Positions 22,101 through 34,600 of a DNA stretch of 64,000 bases are shown in pieces. Source of the DNA: Rhyacichthys aspro. Taxonomy: Eukaryota; Chordata; Actinopteri; Gobiiformes; Rhyacichthyidae. The position numbers and the translations under genes are program-made. The stretch lies in NCBI GenBank assembly GCA_036850595.1, contig CM072159.1, forward strand, positions 5,731,978-5,795,977, read 5' to 3'. Positions within the stretch are counted from its first letter, which is position 1; the number at the start of each line of letters is the position of its first letter. The notes under the pieces were generated by a model, which was not told the origin of the DNA, ran no database searches, and was given only the letters and a program-made list of their open reading frames with translations.

Positions 22101-25100
22101 AGCAGCATATGCAGAAAGTGCCATTCTGAGAAGCCTGTTATATCATTTTGTTCCAGTAGATGCTGATGAGTTGTGAGCTGTTAAAGCAAATCTTGGCTTT
22201 GAATGCTCTGCAAGCACCACAAAATGTATCTAAGATTTGTTCATGTAGTCACAATATGTCAGCCAATAACTTCTAGTAAAGCCATTCTTATTGCATCATT
22301 ATGTGGAATGGACATGCCACATAAATCCAGTTGTTGTTATTGTAGATGGTTATGTGCTGCATTTTGTTGTAGACATAAACAGGAGCTGGTATGTCATCTA
22401 AAATAGCTTGCTTTTCTAAACATGGCAGACAGAGTCAAGGCTCTGACAATGAGCAATCCAAGAGGAAAGACAGCTAGATCCAAACATCCAGAATCTATAC
22501 AAATGAATGCACATCCACTAATTAAAATAGGACAGTAAACAAGGATGGTCTTCTCTAAATAATGACATGTATTTATGAAAAGCTATTGTGAGCTATCAAC
22601 ATAGTATTTAGGTCAGACCGGTTTTAGACTGAGCACGGTTTTAGACATGAACCTATTTTGATTTTAGGATGTCTATTAGATATTGTTTGTTCATAATTCT
22701 GAAAAAGCAGTTTCAAACCTGATGCTTCAAAAAGTGAGTCCAAGGAATCTATATTCATTATTTGCCAATACGGCCATAATCAGATGATTGATATTTTCTG
22801 CATAAGGTATTTATGACAGTCAGGGCAAGATATGAACTTTTAATGGGTAATCCTAGCTGTTTCAGTAAAATGGGTCACTCAGTAGAAATCCAGTTGATAC
22901 TATTATACCTGTTTATCTGAAGTGGAACTATGTACTATTCTCTGACTCTCTGATTGGCTGCATGTCTGTTTGTCTTATGTTTTATTTTGCATCCAATGAC
23001 ACCATGACTTGGAAGCGCAACGTCAATTGAGAGACTAGGTTTATTTCTTTGCAAACAATTGAAAAACAATAGCACAATGAGCCAACACATACACCTTCTT
23101 ATGAAAACATTGTGCATGTTGGCCACAATGAAAAGACTAAAGTAAAATGAAAATGAAAACAATCCTGGCAAAGTGGGAATTACTACAACCCCTTGCCTTG
23201 TGATATTGTTGGGAATTTCTCACAATAGCATGTCTTATTCAGTCATGTGGCCCATTTTTGCACCACAAAACACCACAACAAAACAGTTATCTTTGTTATA
23301 TAGCTCTAACCACCACACTATGGTATGTAGGTTTCTGGGTGTGGTAAGCAATACATACAATATATCTACACAACAGAGTACTCTAAATTAGGTTTGACAT
23401 TCCCCCTTACTTTTACAGTTTTTTTTTTTTTAGTTTTTGTAAAGCTTTTAGGACAGAGTACCTGACAAACTGTATGAGGAACCTTTAATGTACCTTGCAA
23501 CTTATTGTTTAAGGCATGTCTTCGTTTTTAATCCAGAATTGGCTAATGTTATAAACACCTCAGATTGATTTTCAGATAGAGGAACCAGAGCTGACTCAGA
23601 CAGTGATGGAGCACAGCACATGGCTTCAAAATCTGGGAAAATGCATTTCCAAAGAAAGCATCTGTCGTGTCATACGTTTCATGCATTCCATTACAATTAC
23701 ATTATCTCAGTCCGTATCTATTCATATGTGGACCCAAATGCATTTTAGATTAACTCAACTCTAGTTTTTGACATTGTAAAAGCTTGTCTTACTAATCTAA
23801 GCTTACATCATATAATTGCATTTCCCATTCATTTCAAATTCTAGTCTATTTTACTGTTTCCCAAGAAATTTCAGTAGAGCCATCACAAAATGTCCAATAT
23901 GATTGTCCATGTAAGCTGAATTGTCATTATTGATGTAATTATCGATATACTATACATATGCAAGGTGGAGTAAAATAATCGGTGGTCTTGTACACATTCA
24001 CTGAGGTTTGTTTTCCTACATTCTTCTGGTTAGTTAAGTCCTGTGGTTTGTGTAATTACGCTGCCTTCATTCTGACACGGATCATGCGTCATCATGAGTG
24101 TCTGAGACGGCAGTCAAGAGGCAGCAGGTAATGTCGTTGAACAGCACTTGGAGTGTGGATAAATGCCACCAACAGAGCAAAGAGGCTGCTTTGACCCCAT
24201 GACACACAAACACAGAGACACATGTTCTGTCCATTCAGCTTGTGTATCTCACATCATAGACCCGGGACTTAGGGATGAGTGACATATTCATCGGCTCTTG
24301 GACTGTGGGTGATCCGCCGTGGGTGACCCCTTATTGAAGCCGGGTGCTAAATGTCAGCACTTTGATGTTGAGGTACAACGGCTCCTGTGTCGGCCGTGTG
24401 TGTGTTCACTTACACATTCTTTACATGCCCCACAGACTGTCACACACTGAGTTACATACATGCCCCCCCCTCCTGTGTCTAACCATATGTGAAGGCAACA
24501 GTAAATTCCTCTAAACTACTCCTAGCTGGTCCCATACAAACCTGCAGCCCATTTTAAATGTGTCCATTCTGTTTCTGCAAACACATGATATTATTTTAGG
24601 GCCAAAAATCATCATCAAACAAAGTGGGAATTATTTGCTAAAATTTATATAGATTTCACTGCACTTTCATTTTTTGGCAGACATAGCCAGTGCTGGAATA
24701 GCCACTTACCACCATGGTTTCTGCCACCAACATTCGCACCATAAAATGCCTGTGAGCCTCCCCATTTCAATTAAACCATCACAAATGGTCACAAGGATTA
24801 TATTGATAAAAAATTGTGCTACAGCCAACTGAGCTGGTGAGAATGCTGTAAAGGCACTGTGAACCTTGCTGCTGCTAACAACACAGACATTTAATACAAG
24901 AAGAAGTAACGGAGGAGCTTCCCTCGAAAACAGGCCAAATTTTGGACCTGCCGTTTTCCGGAGAAGTGCTGAAAAACACAGAAGTCTCAGTATGAATGTA
25001 TATGTAAAACTAAGAATATGTTGTTGCTCTACTGTGTGCATTGTGCAGTCGGTACCTACACTTGTTATTCTCTATATTGAAGTTTGAACAACGACGGAGC

Positions 25101-25530
25101 GGGTGCCACAATGAAACATAAACACCTCCTCCTTCAGATTCAAAAGTTTGCATTTTGTGGAATCAGAAGGTTGTAAATGAATGCCCAAACTGCAAAAGAT
25201 TCTTTGCATTTTGGTTTAAAGGTGTTGTACGTAAACATAAATTAACCCATGTTTCAATTTGAAAAACTTATTTTGAAAAAAAAAAAAAAAGAAAATCTGA
25301 ACATTGTAAGATATAGCACAAAGCATATTTAGTAATAAATGGCAAATCATATTCAGAGTTACTCATGATTAAATGTTGTGATGATTACTGCTCAGTGAGG
25401 CTATTCTGAACCTGGAATCGTGGGAATGAGGACTAGGTGACAGACAGGCTTGCACCAAAGAAACCAAACTACACAGAGCTCAAATGTGACTTTGTTGGAG
25501 CAAACAGAGACTTCTTTTACCTCTATGGGC
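19107..25530. other. Intergenic sequence
   Basis: No gene is supported. Points noted: C-rich runs near 21,200 and 24,462, and a GC-richer stretch at 24,060-24,420. At 24,690-25,090 a stretch with ccaccatggtttctgccacc and an open plus-strand frame (24,866-25,087) resembles old repeat DNA. Nothing in it resembles a known protein. Confidence 0.4.
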
Positions 25531-25534
25531 AGGG

Positions 25535-25700
25535 ACCACTTCCTCCCCGTCGCTCCCTTCCTCCTCCTGCCTCCCTCCCTCCTGGACTTCTTTTTTTAGG
25601 ACCCTTACATCTCCACTCTCAGTCCTCCTTCAGTCCTCTCTACCATCTTTCCTCTGTCTTTTTCTCTCTGTCACTTCCCTCCGCAGCTCACTCACTCTTT
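25535..25700 (+). repeat. Pyrimidine-rich tract
   Basis: About 165 bp of almost uninterrupted CT-rich sequence (ctcccttcctcctcctgcc, then tctttttctctctgtcac). The Pro/Ser/Leu-rich 95-residue plus-strand frame across it is a composition effect. Confidence 0.7.
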
Positions 25701-28700
25701 TTAATATTCTGGCAGAAGAACTGAGGGCTGTGTGTTACCAAAGGTCCTGTGGTCACCAAGACTTCAAAGCCAAAACCAAAGTCTCCACAGTCGCAGCTTC
25801 TCTATAAATCATACTAACTGTACTGCATTAAAAACACAGCCACAACAAAGAGATAGAGGGATGGTGAAAGCTATCTGAAAAAAGACAATATTGACAGGTA
25901 AGAGGCTCAACACTGGAGTATCCAGTTTATTTAATATAAAAAATACACCAAATTAACAACCACAAGATTTCTGCACAGCATTGTAATCTAGACCAATCGG
26001 AAAAAAATGACCTTTTTCTGCACTGCTGTTCACTGTTTGCTCCTGCCCTGTTGAGAGAGGAATAAGACAATGAAGAACAATTATATTGCTTAATGTTTTC
26101 TTCCATGAATCCCACTAAGTATGAATTCACTTCAAAGGTATTGGAGGGAAAATAGAAATGTTCGGAAAAGTAGCCAAGAGACAGTCTTTCATTGAATGTA
26201 CCATTAAATAAACAGGGTGTTACTGGCCAAGCCCTGAGTGAATTTATTTTTGAAACTAGATTCTTTCTACTACATTCTGATGCACATAAAATCAAATTAT
26301 TTCCCTCGTGTGAGAAGACGGAGGAGTGAATCACAGTCATTTCAAAACAAAATGCAGAGTTGATAGTTTTATTGTAAAAGTGTGTCTGTGAAATTGAATT
26401 CAGACAGATCTTCCACAGAGCTGACCTGCTTTTCTCTGTGAGAGACTGATCAAATTCTTACATGCTGAGCGCCAGACTTTGTGTTGCAGACCCCAAAACA
26501 TAATATATTGCTTTCAGTGTTTTTCTTTTGCAATGCCCCTCTTTAATGTCCATTTTGTAAAACACTTCATTTATCAATGTTCAACATTAAACATTCCTTC
26601 ACAAAACCCCGGTCAGCCTCTGGCACTTCTTTGCAAAGAATTGAAAGATAACCTATGTGACATCTGCCCTAGTTCTCTATCTGACTGCTAGTCTGGTCTA
26701 TCTGGTCTCTTTTCTTATTTCTGTTTTGTTTTTGTTTGGTGTAATTAGTTTTATATTAATAAGAAAAGGTGGTTGGGACAAATTTGTGGACATCGGGGTA
26801 TAAGTGCAGCAAAGCCTGTTTAAAAGGGAATTTAAAAGGGACTGAAAGTCACTACAAAAAGTCACGAATTGTTACATTGACATCCCCTTTTCTTTCCTTC
26901 TTTTGCTCTTCTTCATTTGTTTAAGTATCCATGACTTTCTGTATTTGGTCTGAAAGTCCATACTATCCTCCTGTGTGATTTCACGCTACAAATAAACTGG
27001 ACCTTTACTCAGTCTCTCCGGACAGAGACTTCCTCTTTTTGTCGGACCAAAGAGCCAGCAGGGCCAGCCATCCTAATTCTTTTTCTGTCATGTGAGGAAT
27101 TAGTCTGGTCTCTCTCAGTTTGAGTTTGATTTCCAGGGGGCGGAACAAATAGACTGGGGCTGGCCGTTCAGCTGTTACGTCTAAAACCTAGTCCACTTTC
27201 ACACCTGAATATTTGATTTGGACCAAAAAGAAAAGTCTGGACCAAACAGCACAGATGTAAAAGCCCCTTAAGATGTGGGGAGCTTCTGGAAAGATCTATG
27301 TTTTTATGAGTGGATTGCCTGTACCAACATTTAAATAAACCTGTCATAAAGGATTTTTATTATACTGTATAATCTTAAAATGAGGTGTAAACAAATTTGA
27401 TTGGCCTAGATATTTGTCATCTGGAGAGAAACTTTAGCAATAAAGATTAAGGGTGGCTTAGTTGTTGTAGCATCATGACACATCAGACAGAGCCCTGGCT
27501 TTTCCCTCTGAGAGGTAGACTTCACAGAGCTGATAGACTTCACCCTGCAGTTTTTAGCGCCTGATGCTGTTCGCACAATGCCCGAGTACCACAGCGTCAG
27601 CACAGTGTCACAATGGGTGGTAGCCCCACATCCTCCCTTCAGCCATTAAAACAAATAGCTCTTTATCCAAGAATGTCTGAGAGTGTGTTCCTACAGCTCG
27701 GTCTGATTGAAAGCAGACATCCTTGTGTTTACCTGCCTTTCGCTCCAGGATGTGACCACACAAATTTGCATGTGTGTACAAATTTGAGCAACATGCCATC
27801 CGCACATGCTCATATGTGCACCATTACGTCCATTTTCTGACGATACATCTGTGGTTAGGCCTAGGCACTGACAGCAGTCGGGTCTGATGTGGGAAAGTTA
27901 GTGAAAGGAAAATCCCAAATAAGGAGCACAATAGATTTAGTGATATTTAACCCAACCCACATTGCTTTCTTAACCTTACCCAAGCCACTTTTGTTTGCTA
28001 AATATAAAATGTCGCTCATTTGGTTGTAATGAAGGCAAGTTGGTTTGTTCTGTGAGTTTGTCATTTTGGTGAGTCACTGAGGCAAGAAGTCAGCCAAGTG
28101 TCACTTTTCAGAAATTCAGTGCAAAGTGAGTTTGCATTCTTAAGCCTTTATCACATGTTCTTTGAAGGACACCAGGAGGATCACGTGTAAATGTGATAAA
28201 TGTGTCTATACATGCAGCTCTATTCAGGAGAATGAATGAAGAACATCCATCTGAGGAGACAGTCGATGTAGTATTACTGAGCAATGTATAAAGGAGCTAC
28301 TGACCCTCAGCACACAGCCAGTCACTTGACATTAACTGCAGCAGAAAGCAATCCAACTACACGTCCACTGGATAATCTGTGAATGTTCATACTGGAGGTT
28401 ATACTCTTATGTATAGAGTCGCCCGCAGGATATCTGTTAGGTGAAAGAAATTCAGTGGATTGAAATCATATATGCAGCCCCTTTGGATAAAGTGCAGAAG
28501 GTAGTACTTGTTTGAAAAGCCATTTATTGGTACATGTACAATTTATGTTGCTTTAATGAAACTCAAAATCATTTAGATTACACTTTTTCTTTTGTGAGTC
28601 TATTTTAAATTATAAACGGTTAATAATTTGGTCTTGTTTCACTGATAATAGGGGATTGCTCGCAAAATCTGTCTCTGAGATTGGTCATGGATGAAGTAAG

Positions 28701-30100
28701 TAAGAAAAATGAAGGAAAAAGTTAGCTTCATGAATAAAAGATGGCCAAAGTTATTTTCAATCAAGAGTTTCTCATTGCCACACAAAACTCGGTTCACATC
28801 CTGTCTATTTGGATCTCAGTATTTAGTGGCCTCTTTGTGTTGGTGGATTATTGTTTGCTAGTTTGTCCAGTTAGAGTTATTTTTTGGCTTTTCAGAGGTA
28901 TTTTGCTAAAGGTTAAATATTTTTGGGGAAAAAATACAATATATAGAAGAGTATATTACAAAAGTAGAAGTTGTATTTACCCTTTAAAAAACCTGTCAAA
29001 TAGTTGCTGCTTTTATGTTGCAGTACCATGAGTGGCCACTGGTGGAATCACTTTCATGGTTGAGGGAGCGCACCGTATCCAGTTTTTAAAATATACTTTA
29101 AATAAAAAAAGCATGACTAGCAATAAAAAAAAAGTTGCAAACTGGAAACATGAAGTGCAGTAAAGGAGAAAAGAAACCGAGGCAGACTGAGAGAAGCTAA
29201 CAGAGTGTGAGGCTTACCACAGCGCTGCCACTGAGCGCTGTGTTTACATCACGCAGCAGCAGCGGGCCTTCGACCACAGACATGGCACTGCTCAGAGTGT
29301 TCATGTGCAGCTGGTACTGACACGTCGACCACATGCATGCCTGTGGCCACCGTTCAATATGTCTCTGTACCAAACCTGTGATTTAAGGACGCAGTCTCGG
29401 TTCTAATGAAATTGCTGGCTAATTCGGTCGTACAGACAGGTGAAACATGAACTACTGAGCGTTGTGTACTGATGTCAATACCAATTCAGTCACTAAAGTA
29501 TAAATCTTCTAATGGTTTTCTAATTAAACGCTGGCTTTCTTTCCCGTTTTGAATAGTTTTTTCTCCAAGTGATCATAGTGCACTGGAGGAAGAAGAGACA
29601 AATGCAACAGTGAAAAAGCTCATCTGCTCAAAATCTCCTGTCACTCCTGCTTTCTGCTACACTAACATTTTAAAGTGGCACAACTTTTGTCATTTCTTCA
29701 AATGCTGTTCAGCCATGCCCAGTCATTTTCAATTTGCAAAGTGAAATGGGTCTGGAATCAATTGTAACTGTTGTTGATTTAAGTTTTTCCAGGTAAGAAA
29801 ACACTAATTATTGCCAGAAGCTTTGTAAGCAGCTGTGTGTAAGCTGAACAGTATACGTTTGGAGACAAAAGCTACATGTGTATTCTGTCTTCTACGTCTG
29901 GACAATGGCCATTATTTGACATCATCGGTTTATGTCTCAAAACTCTGGATTTTGGAATAAACACTTCTTATCAAGCTGTATATATTTGGGATTATAGGAT
30001 TATTCCCAATGCCAAAGTTTGTACATTCTAGTGGTAATGTTTCAACATGGCAATCTTAAATAAACCATTCACTTTTTCTAAGAGCAAACAATTTGAAGTT
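25701..30100. other. Intergenic sequence
   Basis: No gene is supported. The minus-strand 137-residue frame at 26340-25927 has no recognisable domain. About 27,030-27,270 has repeat-like character (ggaccaaagagccagcag, then ttcacacctgaatatttg and ggaccaaa again) and may be a small DNA-transposon remnant. About 29,018-29,060 has a weak counterpart at 47,139-47,181. Confidence 0.4.
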
Positions 30101-30164
30101 GTCAAAAGATCTTCAAATGAAAAGAAGCAAGAGGTCCTGAACAGTTCTGAGAAATATCAGGTGA

Positions 30165-30460
30165 AAAGTTTGAAGGAAGAAAAAAAATTGGAGGGAAAGT
30201 ATTCGGGTAAGGTAAGCCATCAGGAAAAGGGTGGAGAATAGTGAGAGTGAAAGCAGATAGAGAGGAGACAGGAAGGAAAGGCAGGGTTCGACTGAGTTCT
30301 GCTGCAGAGAACGACAGAGACAGCGGAAAGAGGAAACAGAGGACAGAGCTATAAAACAGATAGGATGAATGCAGAAAGAAGTGACTCTCGAGAAGTGGGG
30401 GGTGGACCGAGTAGAGAGGAGGAGGTGGGGGTGGTGGTGGTGCTGCTGCTGCATTCGGGG
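30165..30460 (+). repeat. Purine-rich tract ending in GGT/GCT repeats
   Basis: About 270 bp strongly biased to A/G on the plus strand, ending in ggtgggggtggtggtggtgctgctgctg (about 30,424-30,452). The three overlapping Pro/His/Ser-rich minus-strand frames (between 30,613 and 30,102) arise from this bias. Confidence 0.65.
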
Positions 30461-31400
30461 GCAAGGCAGTTGGAGGTAATTGGTTCCTGATGTGAACCTG
30501 AGCTTAGTTCTCCAAATAAAAGGGCCTTTTCTGTCAGCTGTAATGGCTTTTCCATGCCGCGCCACGCTGCTCGGCTCTGGTGGGGGCTGCATTAGCATCT
30601 TTGCATGGCTCATGTCCTGCTTTCAATTAGAAGGTTTGCAACCAGAAATGTAGCTACCACAGCAACCTGATTAGCGTCAGCCCAAGGACAAATAGAGGCA
30701 GTTTGATTTTAACATATCAACACAGTGTGAAAAAATGAAAAAAAAAAAAAAAGGTTTGGTTGATGCCACAATGAAAGCTGTGAATACACACTTGAGAACA
30801 TTTTGGAGAATCAGCAAAAAATTGTATGGCAAGTTGGCAGGTTTTGGCACAGACTTCATTTACTAATATGCAATAAAACGTCAAGAAGAAGGCATCTGAA
30901 CATTGTTTTAAAAATAAAAGCCCCTTAATCCTCATCCAGGAGAGTTTGTCTTGTTTTGTTGCCTTCTAGTTTCAAAACTATGTCTCAATTTCGTGTTCAT
31001 AACCTTTTATTTATTAAACATACAATATATCCAAATTCAGTAATGCTATGATTAGTGGGCTTGTAAGAACACACTGCTGTGGAATCATTTTTTGGCTTTG
31101 TAAACTGAGTACAGCTAAAGAGTCCAACTCTGAATATAAACATAGCATCATCTGACTTTCTCAAACATTGTGTCTCTTAAAGACAGAAACAGATACATTT
31201 GCAATAATGGTTCGAAGCTCATATGTAAGCCATGAAGGTTTGCCAGGCTAAATTGGAGCACATTTTGGGCACATGTGGTCACAGCCAGGTGACCCAACTT
31301 CCTGCTGAATGTTCCCTCTTGTATTCCATTTTAGGTTCCCTACTAAAATAGAATCGTCTTAAAGTCCCCCCTGAAATAAAGTTCCCCCTCAAATGTTATT
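30461..31400. other. Intergenic, with a possible conserved non-coding block at 30,480-30,680
   Basis: The first 200 bp are mixed-complexity and rich in homeodomain/POU-like words (GTAATGG, GCATTAGCATCTTTGCAT, TCAATTAG) with no open frame. A 17-base A run follows at 30,737-30,753. No gene is seen. Confidence 0.35.
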
Positions 31401-31660
31401 TTTAAGAAATTTGAGCTACAAGCTGTGTGACTATGTCAATCAGTGGTTCAGGAACCAGAGTTGAGGTGGTCAGGGCTCTGATGGCTGCAGGAGGCCTCTC
31501 ACTCGTCATTATACCTGCTACTTCCAGCTGGGACGGGACCAAAGGAGAGACCCCCTCGCCCCTCAATCCAAGGGGCTTATGTCTACCATCTGGTCCTACA
31601 GCACATCTCTGCTGAGGGGCTGGAGGAGAAAAGTGGGACACCTAGACCAGAGACTGCAAA
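31401..31660. other. GC-richer island open on both strands, unassigned
   Basis: A 260-bp block clearly richer in GC than its surroundings, open on both strands (plus 31,427-31,615, minus 31,641-31,402), then abrupt return to AT-rich DNA. No known domain is visible in either reading. It could be an old transposon or retrocopy fragment. Confidence 0.3.
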
Positions 31661-34600
31661 ATTGTCACTAGATTTTATTTTTATTTATATTTTTAGATTT
31701 TTGATGTGAAAAATGGCCAACAATTGATCAACAAGACTTTGAGATAATTTCAATACCTCATGCTTATATTGAGATTCTCTTTACACTGATTTAACAGCTA
31801 CAATTGAGTCCTATGTTTCATCACTTCAGTATAGTATAAAGTATGTTCTAGTATGTTTTAACAAAATGACTCAAGTAAATCTAGCAAATAAAGAAAACTG
31901 CATTTGTGATCAAATCTAATGCAAAACATTCCAAAAACATTATCCACAATGCGTACACCGCTACAACCTGTAGTTCAGATGTCATTTACTACAACGGTAC
32001 ATCGTCATCGAGAGTGTGGGCCACTACAAACACTCGACCTCATTGACCCCAGAGACTCAATAACAAAGAGCTGTCACCAAACAAGCTTGGATGTATATGT
32101 GTTTAACTAGGCCCTCTCTATCAACCCTCCCCATTTTAAAGCTGAGTCATAGGTAAGTACAAGTGATTCCTTTAGTGTCACATTTTCATTATATTCAGTG
32201 TTTTACATCACATTACATCCAAGTTCAATTATTTACTCATCAATTGATTGGCGGACATTGTTCTTTTTTTTCTTGAATGACTGTGTTGTGACAGTTTGGT
32301 TTTTTTTGAGGGGAAACATCATTGTTTCTATCCCTTCAGCATCTTAATAAATTAGTGCCGCCAACGTTTGCGCATCAATGCAATTTATCTTTAAAATATA
32401 ACATAATATTTTTTTTGCTCAGAGGATTATCAAAATAATTTAACTTGTTAGTGGTTTAAAGAGACTTAAAGTTATGGCATCTGCTAGCAAAATTGCAGAC
32501 TGTTATTCCACATCACACTTTTGAACACCTAGTATATAGCTTGCCCTGTCCTGAGGCTTCTTGCTTGATTTTTTTTTCTCTATAAATAACATTAAATAAT
32601 AAAACTGGGTACTACGAAGCTTTAAATATCTATTTAAAGATTCAAAGAGATTACTATAAAGACCAATGAGTAAAGCTTTCCCTTTTGTGCACCTCCATAC
32701 TAAAACATTTTACACAATGCAGCATAATAAACAGAACAAAAAGGCAATTTCTCTTATGAAACAAATGTATTTAAAGCCATTTTGACAAGATATCTGGCTC
32801 GGGCCAGATTTTTTGAATGTAATATTTGTAAGATCCTGAAGAACAACATGAACATATCCACATATTCAGAGCCAAGTTTCTTCTGGTGTACTGCTAACAA
32901 ACAGGAAAATGGCCGACACTCTGTTCTAATATTTTTACCAGTGTCCTCATGCAAAATAAGTCTGTACAGTCAATCACATTTAGAAATCCACCTCTCAGGC
33001 GCCTTTAATGTAAATCCCTAGGTTATGAACTTGTTGCGGTGGGAGGTCTGTGGTAGCTTTGGTTAAGATTAGGATATAAAGGAACATGAATACAGATCAG
33101 CACAATTTCCCCTTGAGTAATGGAAACATGAATGCATAATAAGCAAGAATTACTGCTGATATTGTCTTAAGCCCGTGAGTCAATTTGGGGGAAATCTCCT
33201 ACAATTTAAACATATCTTTAATCATAGTGTCAAGGGAAACTTTATACCTTGGTCACATTATAAACGACTGAGTGCCATGACAACTCCATTTAGCCATGAA
33301 GACACATTCAAAAACAGTGGAAAATAATATGTGAGTGGGACTTTAGTCATATCTTTGGACATTTCTGATATTTATTTTGCCTTTGCAACCCTATTAAATG
33401 ACAAGAGATAAATTATTCATGGCTAAAAATGAGTCATTGAGTGAGTTTTATTTGAAATGTAATAGCATTTTTTTCCTGTTTAAAATAAACTTAAGAGCTG
33501 GACAGTGCAATTAAATGTGTTTTCTCTTCTTTTACAACGACAGCCTGGCAACAACCACAACTCTGAGTGGTTTAATGTTTGCAGGGGAGGCTGTAAACCC
33601 ATATACAAGAGACCATTACAAAGAGACACACTTCATCACTGGTCCAGTCATCTGCAGCGAAAGGCCATTAGTGTGCATCACTACCTGAGGCACAGGAAGG
33701 CTTTGGGACTACTCTGTCATCTGCAGCTCATAGCTCTTTTCTGCTTGGACAATAACGCTGAGCGATGGTGTCAGGGATGCAAACACGCAAGGATGGGGCG
33801 GCTGTCGTCGTCTGCATCTGGACGGGGTAATTTAGGACAGCAGATAGTGATCACCGCAATAAAAACTGAGTCAAGGGAGAGGGATGAGAGAGGGAAGGAG
33901 AGCAGACGGGAAAGAGACGTGGCTGTTGCTGGAAGAAGTTGACAAGTGTCTTAAAAGGAATAATGGTAACAGGGAGAGATTTCCTTTCTGTCCAGCGTAA
34001 GCCAAGTCCATGAAGCCAAGATATTAAAAGACAAGTGAACCATGTAATCAGCTGTTGCAAAGCTAATCCAAAAGTGGGAAGTGATTCCAAGATCAACATT
34101 TCTACAGTTAATAATTATATTTTCATTGACCATAAGTTAACACCTTAATTTAACATGGAAAATCTTAGCATGGTAATCCAGACAACTTTGTTTGAACAAA
34201 TAAAGTGGGTCTGCATTCTCCCATCTAAACGACTCCCCAATAATAATTGTTAAATGTGGGGGGCTTGATTGATTGTGAGGTAATTGTTTTAATATATCTT
34301 CATGAAATAGAAAAAAGAGTAAGAATGGCTGGCCAGGCTAGGAAAGCAGTGCACTGATATTGCTAATCTTTTCAAGTGCGTCATGGCCTCATTGGTGACC
34401 TAATGTGTTTAATAAACCTTACATTAATAAACCTATGCAGAAGAGCAGACAAAAACAAAGTCAGGCCCTGCTTTGCTGGGGATCAAATCTACTACCATCT
34501 TTCTGGAGTGCCAACTACCTTGCCACCAGGACTCTATAGGATGTCCAGCTTAGTATAACAGATACAGAATCATTTGTTTCACAATTACAAATCAAACTGG

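Noticed and set aside
25927..26340. 137-codon minus-strand frame.
   Set aside because: No recognisable domain, AT-rich chance-like composition and no flanking gene signals.
30102..30613. Three overlapping Pro/His/Ser-rich minus-strand frames (up to 166 codons).
   Set aside because: They result from the purine-rich tract and GGT/GCT repeats on the plus strand, not from coding constraint.
33505..33942. 145-codon plus-strand frame.
   Set aside because: No domain; ends in purine-rich low-complexity sequence. Kept only as a possible non-coding block.
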